A stretch of 6,041 nt of DNA from Gammaproteobacteria bacterium (GCA_002401655.1 NVTT01000042.1:20020-26060); one strand, 5' to 3'; positions 1 through 6,041 are shown, counted from the stretch's first letter. Program-made: numbers and translations. Notes: a model not told the origin generated them from the sequence alone.

Positions 1-246
1 CTCTCTAAATATCAAATACTCGCCTGTGGTGGAGGAATGCATAATCAATTCCTATTAACTTCATTGACTGAAAAATTAAATGTTAATGTGGAAAAAACAA
101 ACGATTTTGACGTCAATGGCGACTATTTAGAAGCGATGACTTTCGCATGGCTTGCCAAGCAAAGGCTAGAGCAGAAGACAGGCAACTTACCCTCGGTTAC
201 AGGCGCAAGACTTGCAAAAGTGCTCGGCGCTATCTATTCTAGCTAG
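1..246 (+). CDS. anmK: Anhydro-N-acetylmuramic acid kinase, C-terminal part (5' end outside window)
   Basis: Reading from base 1 gives 81 residues and a TAG stop. The frame is open to the window edge, so the ATG at 37 is an internal Met, not the start. The family is about 370 residues, so roughly the last fifth is present. AnmK phosphorylates and opens 1,6-anhydro-MurNAc to MurNAc-6-phosphate in the cytoplasm, feeding cell-wall sugars back into metabolism. Visible family marks are the ACGGG loop followed by HN (residues 8-15), part of the ATPase-fold nucleotide site; then EAMTFAWLA (about 44-52); and the closing block GNLPSVTGA with VLGAIY near the end. The C-terminus ends where the family normally ends. 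The gene converges on the pseudouridine synthase gene. Closeness to erpA and a bactofilin gene matches an arrangement I recall from Pseudomonas. Identity is close to certain. Confidence 0.95.
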   Translation, partial: LSKYQILACGGGMHNQFLLTSLTEKLNVNVEKTNDFDVNGDYLEAMTFAWLAKQRLEQKTGNLPSVTGARLAKVLGAIYSS

Positions 247-379
247 TCGTAGCGCTCTCTGTGGTGCTATAGAAAATAGACTCTGGACTGAGAATAAGAA
301 TCAAAAAGGTGAATTACTACTTCAATTGGAAAATAATCGAGATGTTAGAATAAATTTTATTCATCAACTTAATGAATAG
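170..379 (+). other. Coding-like open frame with no start codon, after and overlapping anmK
   Basis: The frame one base ahead of anmK (+1) is open from 170 to a TAG at 377-379. Its downstream part, from about 248, reads like protein rather than noise: charged, hydrophilic residues including KGELLLQLENNRDVRINFIH. There is no ATG or GTG start. The only in-frame alternatives are TTG at 212 (inside anmK, with no clear Shine-Dalgarno) and a TTG leaving about 15 codons. It could be the 3' remnant of a decayed gene left behind anmK, an extension reached by frameshift from anmK, or chance in AT-rich DNA. AnmK already ends at its normal family position, which argues against a needed frameshift. I recognise no family. 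Its stop falls inside the candidate terminator, so it would share the anmK transcript. Confidence 0.2.
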
Positions 380-387
380 TTTTTTTT
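358..387 (+). terminator. Candidate intrinsic terminator for anmK
   Basis: A perfect 7-bp inverted repeat, TATTCAT (358-364) and ATGAATA (372-378), encloses a 7-nt loop and is followed by G and eight T residues (380-387). Orientation fits termination of plus-strand transcription from anmK, 111 nt beyond its stop. The stem is A/T-rich and so weak for a rho-independent terminator. The element overlaps the last codons and stop of the convergent pseudouridine synthase gene. Confidence 0.45.
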
Positions 388-1215
388 AGAATGAGTCAAG
401 GGACATGTAAATTCAAGATAACAAGATTGAAGCTTTAAGTCAGATAAATTATTACAACTCGATTGACCGTACAAACGATCTTCAGCAACTGGAAATCCAA
501 GCCCCGCTAGGTGCTTTCTTATCTGATGTTTTCGGCCTGTCTTAATCTGAACAAGTAATGATGACTGTTGACTTTGAGTGTTGTAACTCGATGATAAAAT
601 AATACTTAATGCGTTCTTCCCGTCAATTTGCTCGGTGATTTCTTTCAAAACTAAAGACTGTGGAAATTCACCCTTAACAAATGCCTGATATTTTTTCTCA
701 ACTTGCCTACTTTCAAAAAGATGAGTTAGCAATCTAGTGGCATTTTTAGAATGTGAGACAATGATCAAACCACTAGTCGCCCGATCTAAACGATGCACCA
801 AAAAAGTGGCTCGTTTTTCTAGTTTATTTTTTTCTAAACCAAAAAGTTCAACCCAACGTGCTATAGAATTATGATCTCCCCATTTTGTTCCTTGAGAGAA
901 CATACCACTCGGCTTATTCCAAACGCTGTATTGCCCTTCATCACTTATTAATTCTGCAGGGGTGATTGGTGAAAAAAGTATCGTTTCATTAAAATATAGG
1001 TGAAGTTTATCGCCTTCTTTTAATGTTTTTTTTGCCCGTCGAATCCTTTGAGTTTTATTCTGTGCTGATTGTTCAGAAGGCGTAAGCCAAACGGCACCGT
1101 ACTGCATCGCCAATTTCAATTTTTGAATAGAAACGTCTGGACAAGTTATCGCTAAAATAGAAATGGCGGTTTGATTAGACTCTAATATATCGACATGCTT
1201 TTCGAAAGGAGGCAT
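364..1215 (-). CDS. RluA-family RNA pseudouridine synthase
   Basis: This 283-residue enzyme should isomerise uridine to pseudouridine in RNA; the rRNA or tRNA target is not readable from sequence. Family marks, numbered from the chosen start, are the substrate-binding strand VWNKPSGM (about 98-105); the catalytic block LVHRLDRATSGLII (about 140-152), with the nucleophilic Asp at about 144; and GRKHQIRKHLAGLG with AEDRLYG (about 227-250). The region around 25-77 (SIQKLKLAMQYGAVW through KLHLYF) resembles a degenerate S4 RNA-binding domain, as in many RluA proteins. I chose the ATG at 1213-1215. The frame extends to a TTG at 1264-1266 inside erpA, but that has no Shine-Dalgarno and would add an atypical hydrophobic leader. 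The ATG has only a weak AGG about 4 nt upstream. The gene lies 26 nt after erpA and is last in the cluster. Its 3' end overlaps the candidate anmK terminator. Confidence 0.88.
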   Translation of the reverse strand: MPPFEKHVDILESNQTAISILAITCPDVSIQKLKLAMQYGAVWLTPSEQSAQNKTQRIRRAKKTLKEGDKLHLYFNETILFSPITPAELISDEGQYSVWNKPSGMFSQGTKWGDHNSIARWVELFGLEKNKLEKRATFLVHRLDRATSGLIIVSHSKNATRLLTHLFESRQVEKKYQAFVKGEFPQSLVLKEITEQIDGKNALSIILSSSYNTQSQQSSLLVQIKTGRKHQIRKHLAGLGFPVAEDRLYGQSSCNNLSDLKLQSCYLEFTCPLTHSKKNYSLS

Positions 1216-1241
1216 AAAGCCTAATATCCAATGTCTAACAT

Positions 1242-1625
1242 CTAAATTGAAAAAGACGAACCACAACCACAGGTCGTTGTTGCATTTGGGTTTTCTACAA
1301 CAAAACGAGATCCATCCAAATCTTCTCGATAGTCGATTTTTGATCCGACTAAATATTGAAAACTTAAGGAATCAACTAACAATCGAACACCTTCTTTTTC
1401 AATCACTAAGTCATCTTCATTTTGCTCTTCTTCAAAGGCAAAGCCGTACTGAAAACCAGAACATCCACCACCGGTCACAAAGGCCCGCAGTTTTAAGTTA
1501 GGATTCTCTTCTTCTTCAATCAGTGCCTTTGCTTTTATGCTTGCTGCGTGGGTAAATATAATAGGACTTGCGCTAGCGACTACACCCGCACCAGAATTAC
1601 TTGGATTTTCAGTATTATCATTCAT
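1242..1625 (-). CDS. erpA: A-type iron-sulfur carrier protein ErpA
   Basis: This 127-residue A-type carrier (IscA/HesB fold) binds an Fe-S cluster and delivers it to apo-proteins. In Escherichia coli the IspG/IspH enzymes of isoprenoid synthesis are key clients. The three cluster ligands are present as Cys55 in [12 protein letters not shown] and Cys119 and Cys121 in CGCGSSFSI, i.e. C-X63-C-X-C. The conserved core [16 protein letters not shown] and the ending CGCGSSF support ErpA over IscA, SufA or NfuA. Genomic position beside anmK and a bactofilin gene agrees. The protein is slightly longer than the E. coli one (about 114 residues) because of a Ser/Asn/Ala-rich N-terminus of about 20 residues, probably disordered. 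The start codon overlaps the end of the bactofilin gene by 8 nt (ATGAATGA), suggesting translational coupling; there is no strong separate Shine-Dalgarno. I see no clear regulator site of its own. Confidence 0.96.
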   Translation of the reverse strand: MNDNTENPSNSGAGVVASASPIIFTHAASIKAKALIEEEENPNLKLRAFVTGGGCSGFQYGFAFEEEQNEDDLVIEKEGVRLLVDSLSFQYLVGSKIDYREDLDGSRFVVENPNATTTCGCGSSFSI

Positions 1626-2124
1626 TTAAATCATCTTCAATATTATCAGCGCCCATTTTTTCGACATCGGCTGATTCGTTAGTAGAACCCATCTTTTGGT
1701 TCTTATCTTTTGGATGTATTTCTTTCTGATGCGATATTAATTTTTGCTTTTCTGTTCGATGCAACATTTGACCATTCACTTCAGCCCCCATTGCCATTTC
1801 AATCAACTTATAATAAACGTTGCCTTCCACTCTCGCTTCAGACATTAGTTCAACATGCTCTAGCGCATGAACGTCTCCAGAAACTCGTCCTAATATAACA
1901 ATATGAGGAACTTGTATTTCCCCTTCAACAAAGCCGTTATTACCGATAGTTAATAACGAATTATCCACCTCATCTGAAATGATATTACCTTTAACATGCC
2001 CGTCAATATACAACACACCGGTAAAATTAATATCACCAGTGATTTTTGTTTGTTTACAAATCAGTGTGTCTGCAGCACCCGCTTTCGCTTTCGGGGATTG
2101 CTTTTTTTTACTACCGAATAACAT
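1618..2124 (-). CDS. Bactofilin family polymer-forming protein (DUF583)
   Basis: This 168-residue bactofilin belongs to a family that self-assembles into nucleotide-independent filaments at the inner face of the membrane. These organise cell shape, division-related or envelope machinery. The layout is typical: a short basic tail (residues 1-16, several Lys), a right-handed beta-helix core at about 18-122, then a charged, probably disordered C-tail. The core shows the repeating Gly-beta pattern, for example [44 protein letters not shown] and AEVNGQML. The start ATG overlaps the upstream stop by 1 nt (TAATG) and follows a good AGGAG five bases away. Its last 8 nt overlap erpA. Bactofilins often work with a membrane protein or an M23 peptidase. 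Here the upstream coiled-coil membrane protein is the natural candidate partner, which is inference from order and overlap only. Confidence 0.92.
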   Translation of the reverse strand: MLFGSKKKQSPKAKAGAADTLICKQTKITGDINFTGVLYIDGHVKGNIISDEVDNSLLTIGNNGFVEGEIQVPHIVILGRVSGDVHALEHVELMSEARVEGNVYYKLIEMAMGAEVNGQMLHRTEKQKLISHQKEIHPKDKNQKMGSTNESADVEKMGADNIEDDLNE

Positions 2125-2873
2125 TACTTCTCCTCAGGTTGCCAAAGTGTTTCAAATTTGGCTGTTTGATTTTTTCGTAGTCCCTTTGTTTTGGCTATTG
2201 CCACTAACCTTTGTGGCATAAAATCTTTAGGTAGTTGAATAAAACCTTGAATATTTTGAAAGTATTTAAATTGAAACCTAAAATCCGCAGTTTTGAAAGT
2301 ACCTAGTTCTCTAAATTGATAACTTAATTGATGGTTTAATTGACTAGCCTGGTTATTATCCTGACCAATTCCTTTATCTTGTCCAAAAAGGGTAATTTCA
2401 ACACTGCCTTTCAAAAATTGCGCTTGTTTCTGCGCTTGTATAATCGTCAATCTAAAATGAAACTGCCCTTCACTATCCATTTTTGTGATAGCGAGTTGAT
2501 CAATATTCAATCCCTTTGCATCTTTTTCTGGCGCCATAATATTTCTATAAAAACGCAACTCTTCTTGCATGCTTTTTTGTTCTAATTCAAGCGTTTGTAT
2601 ACTTTCTATTAGATCTTGATTCGACAAGTTTTCAACTAAAGTCGATTGTTTTTCCAACACCAATGACTCTAATACTTGCTTATATGCAACTTGGGTATTG
2701 TCTAAGGTCGCTTTCGTCTCACTTAATAATTGCTTTGTTTTTGATAAATCCTTCACGGCTAAATATCGGCCAAGTGAATAAACGCTAACTAGTAATATTA
2801 AACAACCTAAAGCAATGGAAATATACCATACATTCGATTTTTGCTCGGTAACTATTAGTTTAGGACTATTCAT
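2124..2873 (-). CDS. Membrane-anchored coiled-coil protein, DUF6776-like
   Basis: This 249-residue protein has unknown biochemical function. A short N-terminal segment precedes one membrane helix at about residues 16-38 (VWYISIALGCLILLVSVYSL). A long Gln/Glu/Lys/Leu-rich coiled coil follows at about 41-110. It ends in EELRFYRNIMAPE (about 104-116), and a mostly beta C-terminal domain covers about 120-245. This layout, the FYRNIMAP block and the position directly ahead of a bactofilin and erpA match what I recall as the DUF6776 family; I cannot confirm that by search. Single-pass topology puts the coiled coil and beta domain probably on the periplasmic side, since the N-terminal segment is short, though charge does not settle it. 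It is the first gene of the operon and overlaps the bactofilin gene by 1 nt. A role as membrane partner of the bactofilin is inference. No strong Shine-Dalgarno precedes the ATG. Confidence 0.78.
   Translation of the reverse strand: MNSPKLIVTEQKSNVWYISIALGCLILLVSVYSLGRYLAVKDLSKTKQLLSETKATLDNTQVAYKQVLESLVLEKQSTLVENLSNQDLIESIQTLELEQKSMQEELRFYRNIMAPEKDAKGLNIDQLAITKMDSEGQFHFRLTIIQAQKQAQFLKGSVEITLFGQDKGIGQDNNQASQLNHQLSYQFRELGTFKTADFRFQFKYFQNIQGFIQLPKDFMPQRLVAIAKTKGLRKNQTAKFETLWQPEEK
2130..2134 (-). promoter_or_regulatory. Ribosome binding site of the bactofilin gene
   Basis: On the minus strand AGGAG (within GAGGAG) lies five bases before the ATG at 2124, inside the last codons of the upstream gene. 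It is the clearest Shine-Dalgarno in the cluster and fixes the bactofilin start despite the 1-nt overlap. It suggests strong initiation on this gene compared with its neighbours. Confidence 0.75.
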
Positions 2874-2899
2874 TAGGTTAATTATTTTGACAACATTCT

Positions 2900-2908
2900 A
2901 TTTTATCA
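2900..2908 (-). promoter_or_regulatory. Candidate extended -10 promoter for the minus-strand operon
   Basis: On the minus strand TGATAAAAT (2908 to 2900) fits an extended -10 element (TG-N-TAAAAT), giving a start near 2893 and a leader of about 20 nt. A TTGCAA lies upstream at 2926-2921, but with a short 15-nt spacer. A second, consensus TATAAT lies at 2941-2936 with no good -35. Either or both could drive the cluster. Pattern matching only, and AT-rich DNA yields such matches easily. Confidence 0.3.
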
Positions 2909-2957
2909 CTACCACTTTTTTTGCAACTACGATTAATTATAGAAGATTGAGGCTTCA

Positions 2958-3003
2958 ACCTAGAATAGAATCATTAACCTAGAATCATTAACCTAGAATC
3001 ATC
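2958..3003. repeat. Short tandem repeat of a 14-bp unit (ACCTAGAATCATTA)
   Basis: The unit ACCTAGAATCATTA is perfect at 2977-2990. A nearly full copy follows at 2991-3003 (ACCTAGAATCATC). An expanded 19-bp copy precedes at 2958-2976, where AATAG is inserted. It lies upstream of the candidate minus-strand promoters. It could be replication-slippage sequence or a set of regularly spaced binding sites; nothing in the sequence decides. Confidence 0.8.
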
Positions 3004-3233
3004 TTTCACTAGCATCATTTATCAAAACAAGACAGAATTTACAATAATACAGGGTTAAGACACCTTAATTATATCAATTCATTTGTCTTTTTTATCAATA
3101 GGTTATATCCTAAACTTAAAGCAATTTAGAAGATACTCTCAAATGATAGGGTGCGATATTAGCATTTTATCCGCAATTGACCAATAGAGACAGACTAACT
3201 GAGATGACTAATCAAGGAATAATCTAAACATTC

Positions 3234-5024
3234 ATGTCATTTTTTGAATCATTACGCATAAAATTAGGCAGTTTAGATGCCTTGCCAACCCTTGCAGCCT
3301 TGGGTTTTGTATGCGGCATTCTTGCGGGCGGCGTCATCGTATTATTTAGACTCTTTATCGAAAGTGGCTTTATTTTATGGCATACACAAGACACTACCGG
3401 TGATTTTGAATCATCACCTTACTGGTTTCGATTTATTCTGCCAACCATTGGTGGATTTGTAGTTGGTTATATTCTCCATAAAGTCGGTAAACATTATCGT
3501 CAAGTCGGCGTTGGACACGTTATTGAACGAATGTCTTTTCACCAAGGTTATCTGAATTGGCGAAATGCATTGGTTCAATTTTTAATCGGTGGCTTAACCA
3601 TCGCCAGTGGTCAATCTGTTGGGAGAGAAGGTCCAGGGATCCACTTAGGCTCGGCAGCGGGAAGTTGGTTGGGGCAAAAATTAAACCTTCCAAACAATAG
3701 CATACGCGTGTTAGTCGGTTGCGGAACCGCAGCGGCAATTTCTGCAAGTTTTAACACGCCTTTGGCGGGCGTGATTTTTGCAATGGAAGTGGTCATGATG
3801 GAATATGCCGTGGCTAGTTTTATCCCTTTGATACTATCCTCCGTCTCTGCCGCTATTTTATCTCGAATCGTTTTCGGCAATAACGTTGCCTTCATTGTTC
3901 CTACGGTTGACCTGCAGTCTCTTTGGGAAATACCTAACTTTATTCTTTTAGGTTTAATCATAGGAACAGTTGCCGCTATTTTTATCAAAGGCACGGCGAT
4001 TGTCAGCGAAAAAGCAAGCCAATGGTCAACATGGTTAAAATGTAGTATTGCAGGTATGAGCGTAGGTATTATTGCACTAGCCGCGCCAGAAGTCATGGGG
4101 ATCGGATACGATACGGTGAATGCCGCACTGCATGGAAACCTTACACTGCAAATTTTAGTGGTCGCTTTTGTCGGCAAGCTTTTAGCCACCATTATATGCT
4201 CAGGTCTTTCACTACCCGGAGGTGCGATTGGCCCTAGCATGTTTATTGGCGCAATGATTGGCGGCATTATTGGCTCACTCGGTGCAATGCTATTGCCCGA
4301 CTACGCCTCAGAGTATGCGTTTTATTCAATGGTGGGTATGGCGACTATGATGAGCGCTATTTTACAGGCGCCTCTTGCTGCTCTGATGACTTTATTAGAG
4401 CTAACGAATAATCCAAATGTTTTACTGCCCGGAATGATTGCGGTGGTGGTTAGTAATTTAATGGTCTCGCAAGTTTTTAAACAGAGCTCTATTTTTCATT
4501 CGCAATTGCGCTCAAAAGGATTAGATTTAAGAATAAATCCTCTTTCACAGTTCCTTCGTAGTGTCGGCGTTGCGGGATTAATGGAGCGGAAATTAGTCTC
4601 CCATGATAATAAATTCATTACCTTAAGAGAGGCTGAAAAACTTTTATCTGATACACCAAAATGGATATTGATTCGTCAAAAAGAAGAGGCTAATTCTTTA
4701 TTGGCAGCAAATGATTTAGCTCGCTATATTTTAGAATTGAAAGAAAGTTGGGAGTTAATAAAACAAAAATGCAAAGATAAGAACTTAGCTCTACCGGATG
4801 AATCAGAGTTGCAAAATAAAGAAATTGATTTATTAGCGATACCAGCCGATAGACAAAATGTCGCCTCTGTTTATTTACAAGCTAATTTAGAAGAAGCGTT
4901 AGATACCATGGAACGAGAAGATGTTAACGCTGTTTATATTTTTAGAACCGTCACAGCAACATCTGAGAAAATCTATGGCGTATTAACCAAGAGTAAAATT
5001 GAGTCTCATTATGGTCATAAATAA
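3234..5024 (+). CDS. CLC-family chloride channel / H+-anion antiporter with C-terminal CBS-like domains
   Basis: This 596-residue integral membrane protein moves chloride or another anion, as channel or proton exchanger. The CLC membrane core spans about residues 15-425. It contains GREGPGIHLG (130-139) with the gating glutamate Glu132, then NTPLAGVIFAMEVV (174-187) and PGGAIGPSMFIGA (328-340). Several classical positions differ. By my alignment GSGIP becomes GVGHV (92-96), the internal proton glutamate becomes Val186, the Phe of GxFxP becomes Ile332, and the central tyrosine becomes Phe421 (SSIFHSQL). Residues about 445-596 look like two diverged CBS domains joined by a charged linker (about 500-530), a regulatory unit common in this family. 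The start is firm: an in-frame stop lies 3 codons upstream and the next Met is residue 100. The gene is divergent from the left operon and convergent with the next gene. I avoid clcA or clcB as symbol because the key residues do not fit clcA. Confidence 0.93.
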   Translation: MSFFESLRIKLGSLDALPTLAALGFVCGILAGGVIVLFRLFIESGFILWHTQDTTGDFESSPYWFRFILPTIGGFVVGYILHKVGKHYRQVGVGHVIERMSFHQGYLNWRNALVQFLIGGLTIASGQSVGREGPGIHLGSAAGSWLGQKLNLPNNSIRVLVGCGTAAAISASFNTPLAGVIFAMEVVMMEYAVASFIPLILSSVSAAILSRIVFGNNVAFIVPTVDLQSLWEIPNFILLGLIIGTVAAIFIKGTAIVSEKASQWSTWLKCSIAGMSVGIIALAAPEVMGIGYDTVNAALHGNLTLQILVVAFVGKLLATIICSGLSLPGGAIGPSMFIGAMIGGIIGSLGAMLLPDYASEYAFYSMVGMATMMSAILQAPLAALMTLLELTNNPNVLLPGMIAVVVSNLMVSQVFKQSSIFHSQLRSKGLDLRINPLSQFLRSVGVAGLMERKLVSHDNKFITLREAEKLLSDTPKWILIRQKEEANSLLAANDLARYILELKESWELIKQKCKDKNLALPDESELQNKEIDLLAIPADRQNVASVYLQANLEEALDTMEREDVNAVYIFRTVTATSEKIYGVLTKSKIESHYGHK

Positions 5025-5094
5025 AGACTTTATATCACCTCTCTCCACATACCACTGAAATAATTAATATGAGTCGTAGGGATAGAAAAGACTA
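5025..5094. other. Short convergent intergenic gap
   Basis: Seventy bases lie between the CLC stop and the stop of the minus-strand membrane protein. ATAAAG and CTTTAT (5020-5032) form a palindrome with a single central base, too tight to be a hairpin, and no T-run follows. I see no convincing terminator for either gene. Confidence 0.5.
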
Positions 5095-6030
5095 TTAGCT
5101 ATTAATTTCCATCAACCATTGTTTTACCCTATTAGCTTGATGAGTTTTAATCGAATTACAGCTTACCTTTTTTCCATCTTTTTTAAGAATATGTAAATTT
5201 GAAGTACCCACTGAATTTGATTGGGTGCTAACACTAACAAGTTGAGAGAAAGGAATGTTCTTCTTTCCAAAAAGCAATCCAACAATACAAGTTTTAATCA
5301 CCAGATTAGAGCCTTCAATATAAAATCGAAAAGTCGTCAAAGCCCAGTACCAACAATAAAACCAGAAAATCGTAGACCATATTGTCAAAGTTATTTCGCC
5401 TTCTGAAAGTTCATATATATCACCACTTGAAAATAATCTTTCTATAATGATAAACAACATTAAGGTAAAGAAACTCATCCCTATTTTTGATAATATGTTT
5501 CTTTTCAGTACCATATTCATATCTTCAGTCGACTTCAATTTATTAGGTACTTCCATTTTAATTTTCGCTTGTTCTTCACTATAATTTTTTTGACTTATAT
5601 TAGCAATGCTAACACCTTTTCCAAAAATTTCTTTTGCAGGGATGTCTAGAGAGCCTTTAAGCTCTAGCCACTTTAAGTAACTTTCCTCTTTACTAATGCC
5701 TCTCATCATTTTGCTGTTAAAAATAATCGAACATTCTGATTTGCTAGAATGTTTTAAAATGAAAAACCACTCGATTTGCTGGCCATGATGAACGCTTCCA
5801 AAAACGCCTTCGTACCAATTGAAACTCTCATACTGATTTAGTTTTTCGCTCCACTCTTTATGACGGATCTTATAAACTATCTGCTTACTAGAAATCGTAT
5901 AACGACCGCAATTACGTTTAGCTAAACGATAAATATACTCTCCTGCGATCACTAAAAAGACAATCAGAGCTAGCCATCCGGTGAGTTCAAGATCGCTCAA
6001 TGAATTACTTTCAATCATGACCAAAATCAT
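5095..6030 (-). CDS. Hypothetical membrane protein with two beta-rich (PH-like?) segments
   Basis: I do not recognise this 311-residue protein. Visible features are a membrane helix at about 17-36 (GWLALIVFLVIAGEYIYRL); a soluble, mostly beta segment at about 42-135; a polar linker (about 136-175); and a two-helix hairpin at about 183-200 and 214-236, the second rich in Trp, Phe and Tyr. A second beta segment at about 237-309 starts FYIEGSNLVIK, contains IPFSQLVSVS and ends in an amphipathic helix (HQANRVKQWLMEI). The last part resembles the layout of bacterial PH-like domains that follow a two-helix membrane hairpin, so a membrane-surface role is possible; that is inference from pattern. The start is uncertain. 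ATG at 6030 and ATG at 6018 both lack a Shine-Dalgarno, and the frame stays open to the window edge, so the true 5' end may lie outside. It converges on the CLC gene. Confidence 0.7.
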   Translation of the reverse strand: MILVMIESNSLSDLELTGWLALIVFLVIAGEYIYRLAKRNCGRYTISSKQIVYKIRHKEWSEKLNQYESFNWYEGVFGSVHHGQQIEWFFILKHSSKSECSIIFNSKMMRGISKEESYLKWLELKGSLDIPAKEIFGKGVSIANISQKNYSEEQAKIKMEVPNKLKSTEDMNMVLKRNILSKIGMSFFTLMLFIIIERLFSSGDIYELSEGEITLTIWSTIFWFYCWYWALTTFRFYIEGSNLVIKTCIVGLLFGKKNIPFSQLVSVSTQSNSVGTSNLHILKKDGKKVSCNSIKTHQANRVKQWLMEINS

Positions 6031-6041
6031 TAAAAATAACG

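Larger units (their letters stand above)
2874..3233. other. Divergent intergenic region, 360 bp, no gene seen
   Basis: This region separates the two divergently transcribed units and is rich in stops in all frames; no tRNA or structured RNA is evident. Near the left end are the candidate minus-strand promoters, and at 2958-3003 a short tandem repeat. For the rightward CLC gene no clear promoter stands out. Weak candidates are TACAAT at 3040-3045, TTGTCT at 3083 with TATATC at 3104 (15-nt spacer), and GATATT at 3155-3160 preceded by TG. An AAGGA at 3214-3218 is the best ribosome-binding match for the CLC start, but 15 nt away. Compared with the remembered Pseudomonas order, argC would be expected upstream of the coiled-coil gene, so this region may span a rearrangement point. 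Confidence 0.6.

Noticed and set aside
250..269. Hairpin TAGCGC / GTGCTA just after the anmK stop
   Set aside because: The 6-bp stem contains a G-U pair and an 8-nt loop and is not followed by a T-run on either strand, so it is not a convincing terminator.
1216..1266. TTG start at 1266 for the pseudouridine synthase, overlapping erpA
   Set aside because: No Shine-Dalgarno, and the extra 17 residues are atypical and hydrophobic; the ATG at 1215 gives a normal family length.
1247..1501. 84-codon plus-strand open frame opposite erpA
   Set aside because: It is antisense to the conserved erpA core; the product is His/Leu/Arg-rich without domain, and no Shine-Dalgarno is seen.
3103..3115. Imperfect palindrome around TAGG-TTATAT-CCTA upstream of the CLC gene
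   Set aside because: Only four-base arms (near 3100-3112) match, which is expected often by chance in AT-rich DNA; too weak to call an operator.
3611..4267. 218-codon minus-strand open frame inside the CLC gene
   Set aside because: It lies wholly inside a clear CLC coding region with all family motifs on the plus strand. Its product is rich in Pro, Ala, Ile and Thr with no recognisable domain, as expected of an antisense shadow.
5020..5032. Palindrome ATAAAG-A-CTTTAT at the CLC gene end
   Set aside because: A one-base loop cannot form a hairpin and no T-run follows, so it is not called a terminator.

Overview
The window is AT-rich chromosomal DNA that looks like a gammaproteobacterium. The main evidence is gene order: the end of anmK lies next to erpA, a bactofilin and a membrane-anchored coiled-coil protein. 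From memory, Pseudomonas and relatives have this neighbourhood as argC / DUF6776-type protein / bactofilin / erpA / anmK. The genus cannot be named from the sequence. I see no mobile element, CRISPR array, tRNA or rRNA, and every full-length gene reads through without a frameshift.

Layout: bases 1-246 are the 3' end of anmK (+), which recycles anhydro-MurNAc from peptidoglycan. A gap with an unexplained coding-like stretch follows, then an AT-rich stem plus T-run that fits a terminator. Bases 364-2873 hold a tight four-gene minus-strand cluster. In transcription order it is a membrane-anchored coiled-coil protein, a bactofilin, the Fe-S carrier ErpA and an RluA-family pseudouridine synthase. 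The first two joints overlap by 1 and 8 nt, and the last gap is 26 nt, so this is very likely one operon.

Bases 2874-3233 are a 360-bp divergent intergenic region with candidate promoters and a small tandem repeat of a 14-bp unit. Bases 3234-5024 (+) encode a 596-residue CLC-family anion transporter with a degenerate pair of CBS-like domains. It keeps the gating glutamate but has changed most other classical ion-pathway residues. Bases 5095-6030 (-) encode an unrecognised membrane protein with two predominantly beta cytoplasmic-type segments; its 5' end may lie beyond the window.

Functionally, the left half combines cell-wall recycling (AnmK), an envelope-associated scaffold (bactofilin plus coiled-coil partner), Fe-S delivery (ErpA) and RNA modification. 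The right half holds membrane functions with no obvious link to that operon. In the remembered arrangement argC would lie upstream of the coiled-coil gene; here the CLC gene takes that place, so a synteny break falls in the divergent intergenic region. I found no convincing new defence or mobile system. The best leads are the unusual CLC residues, the orphan reading frame after anmK and the unknown membrane protein.
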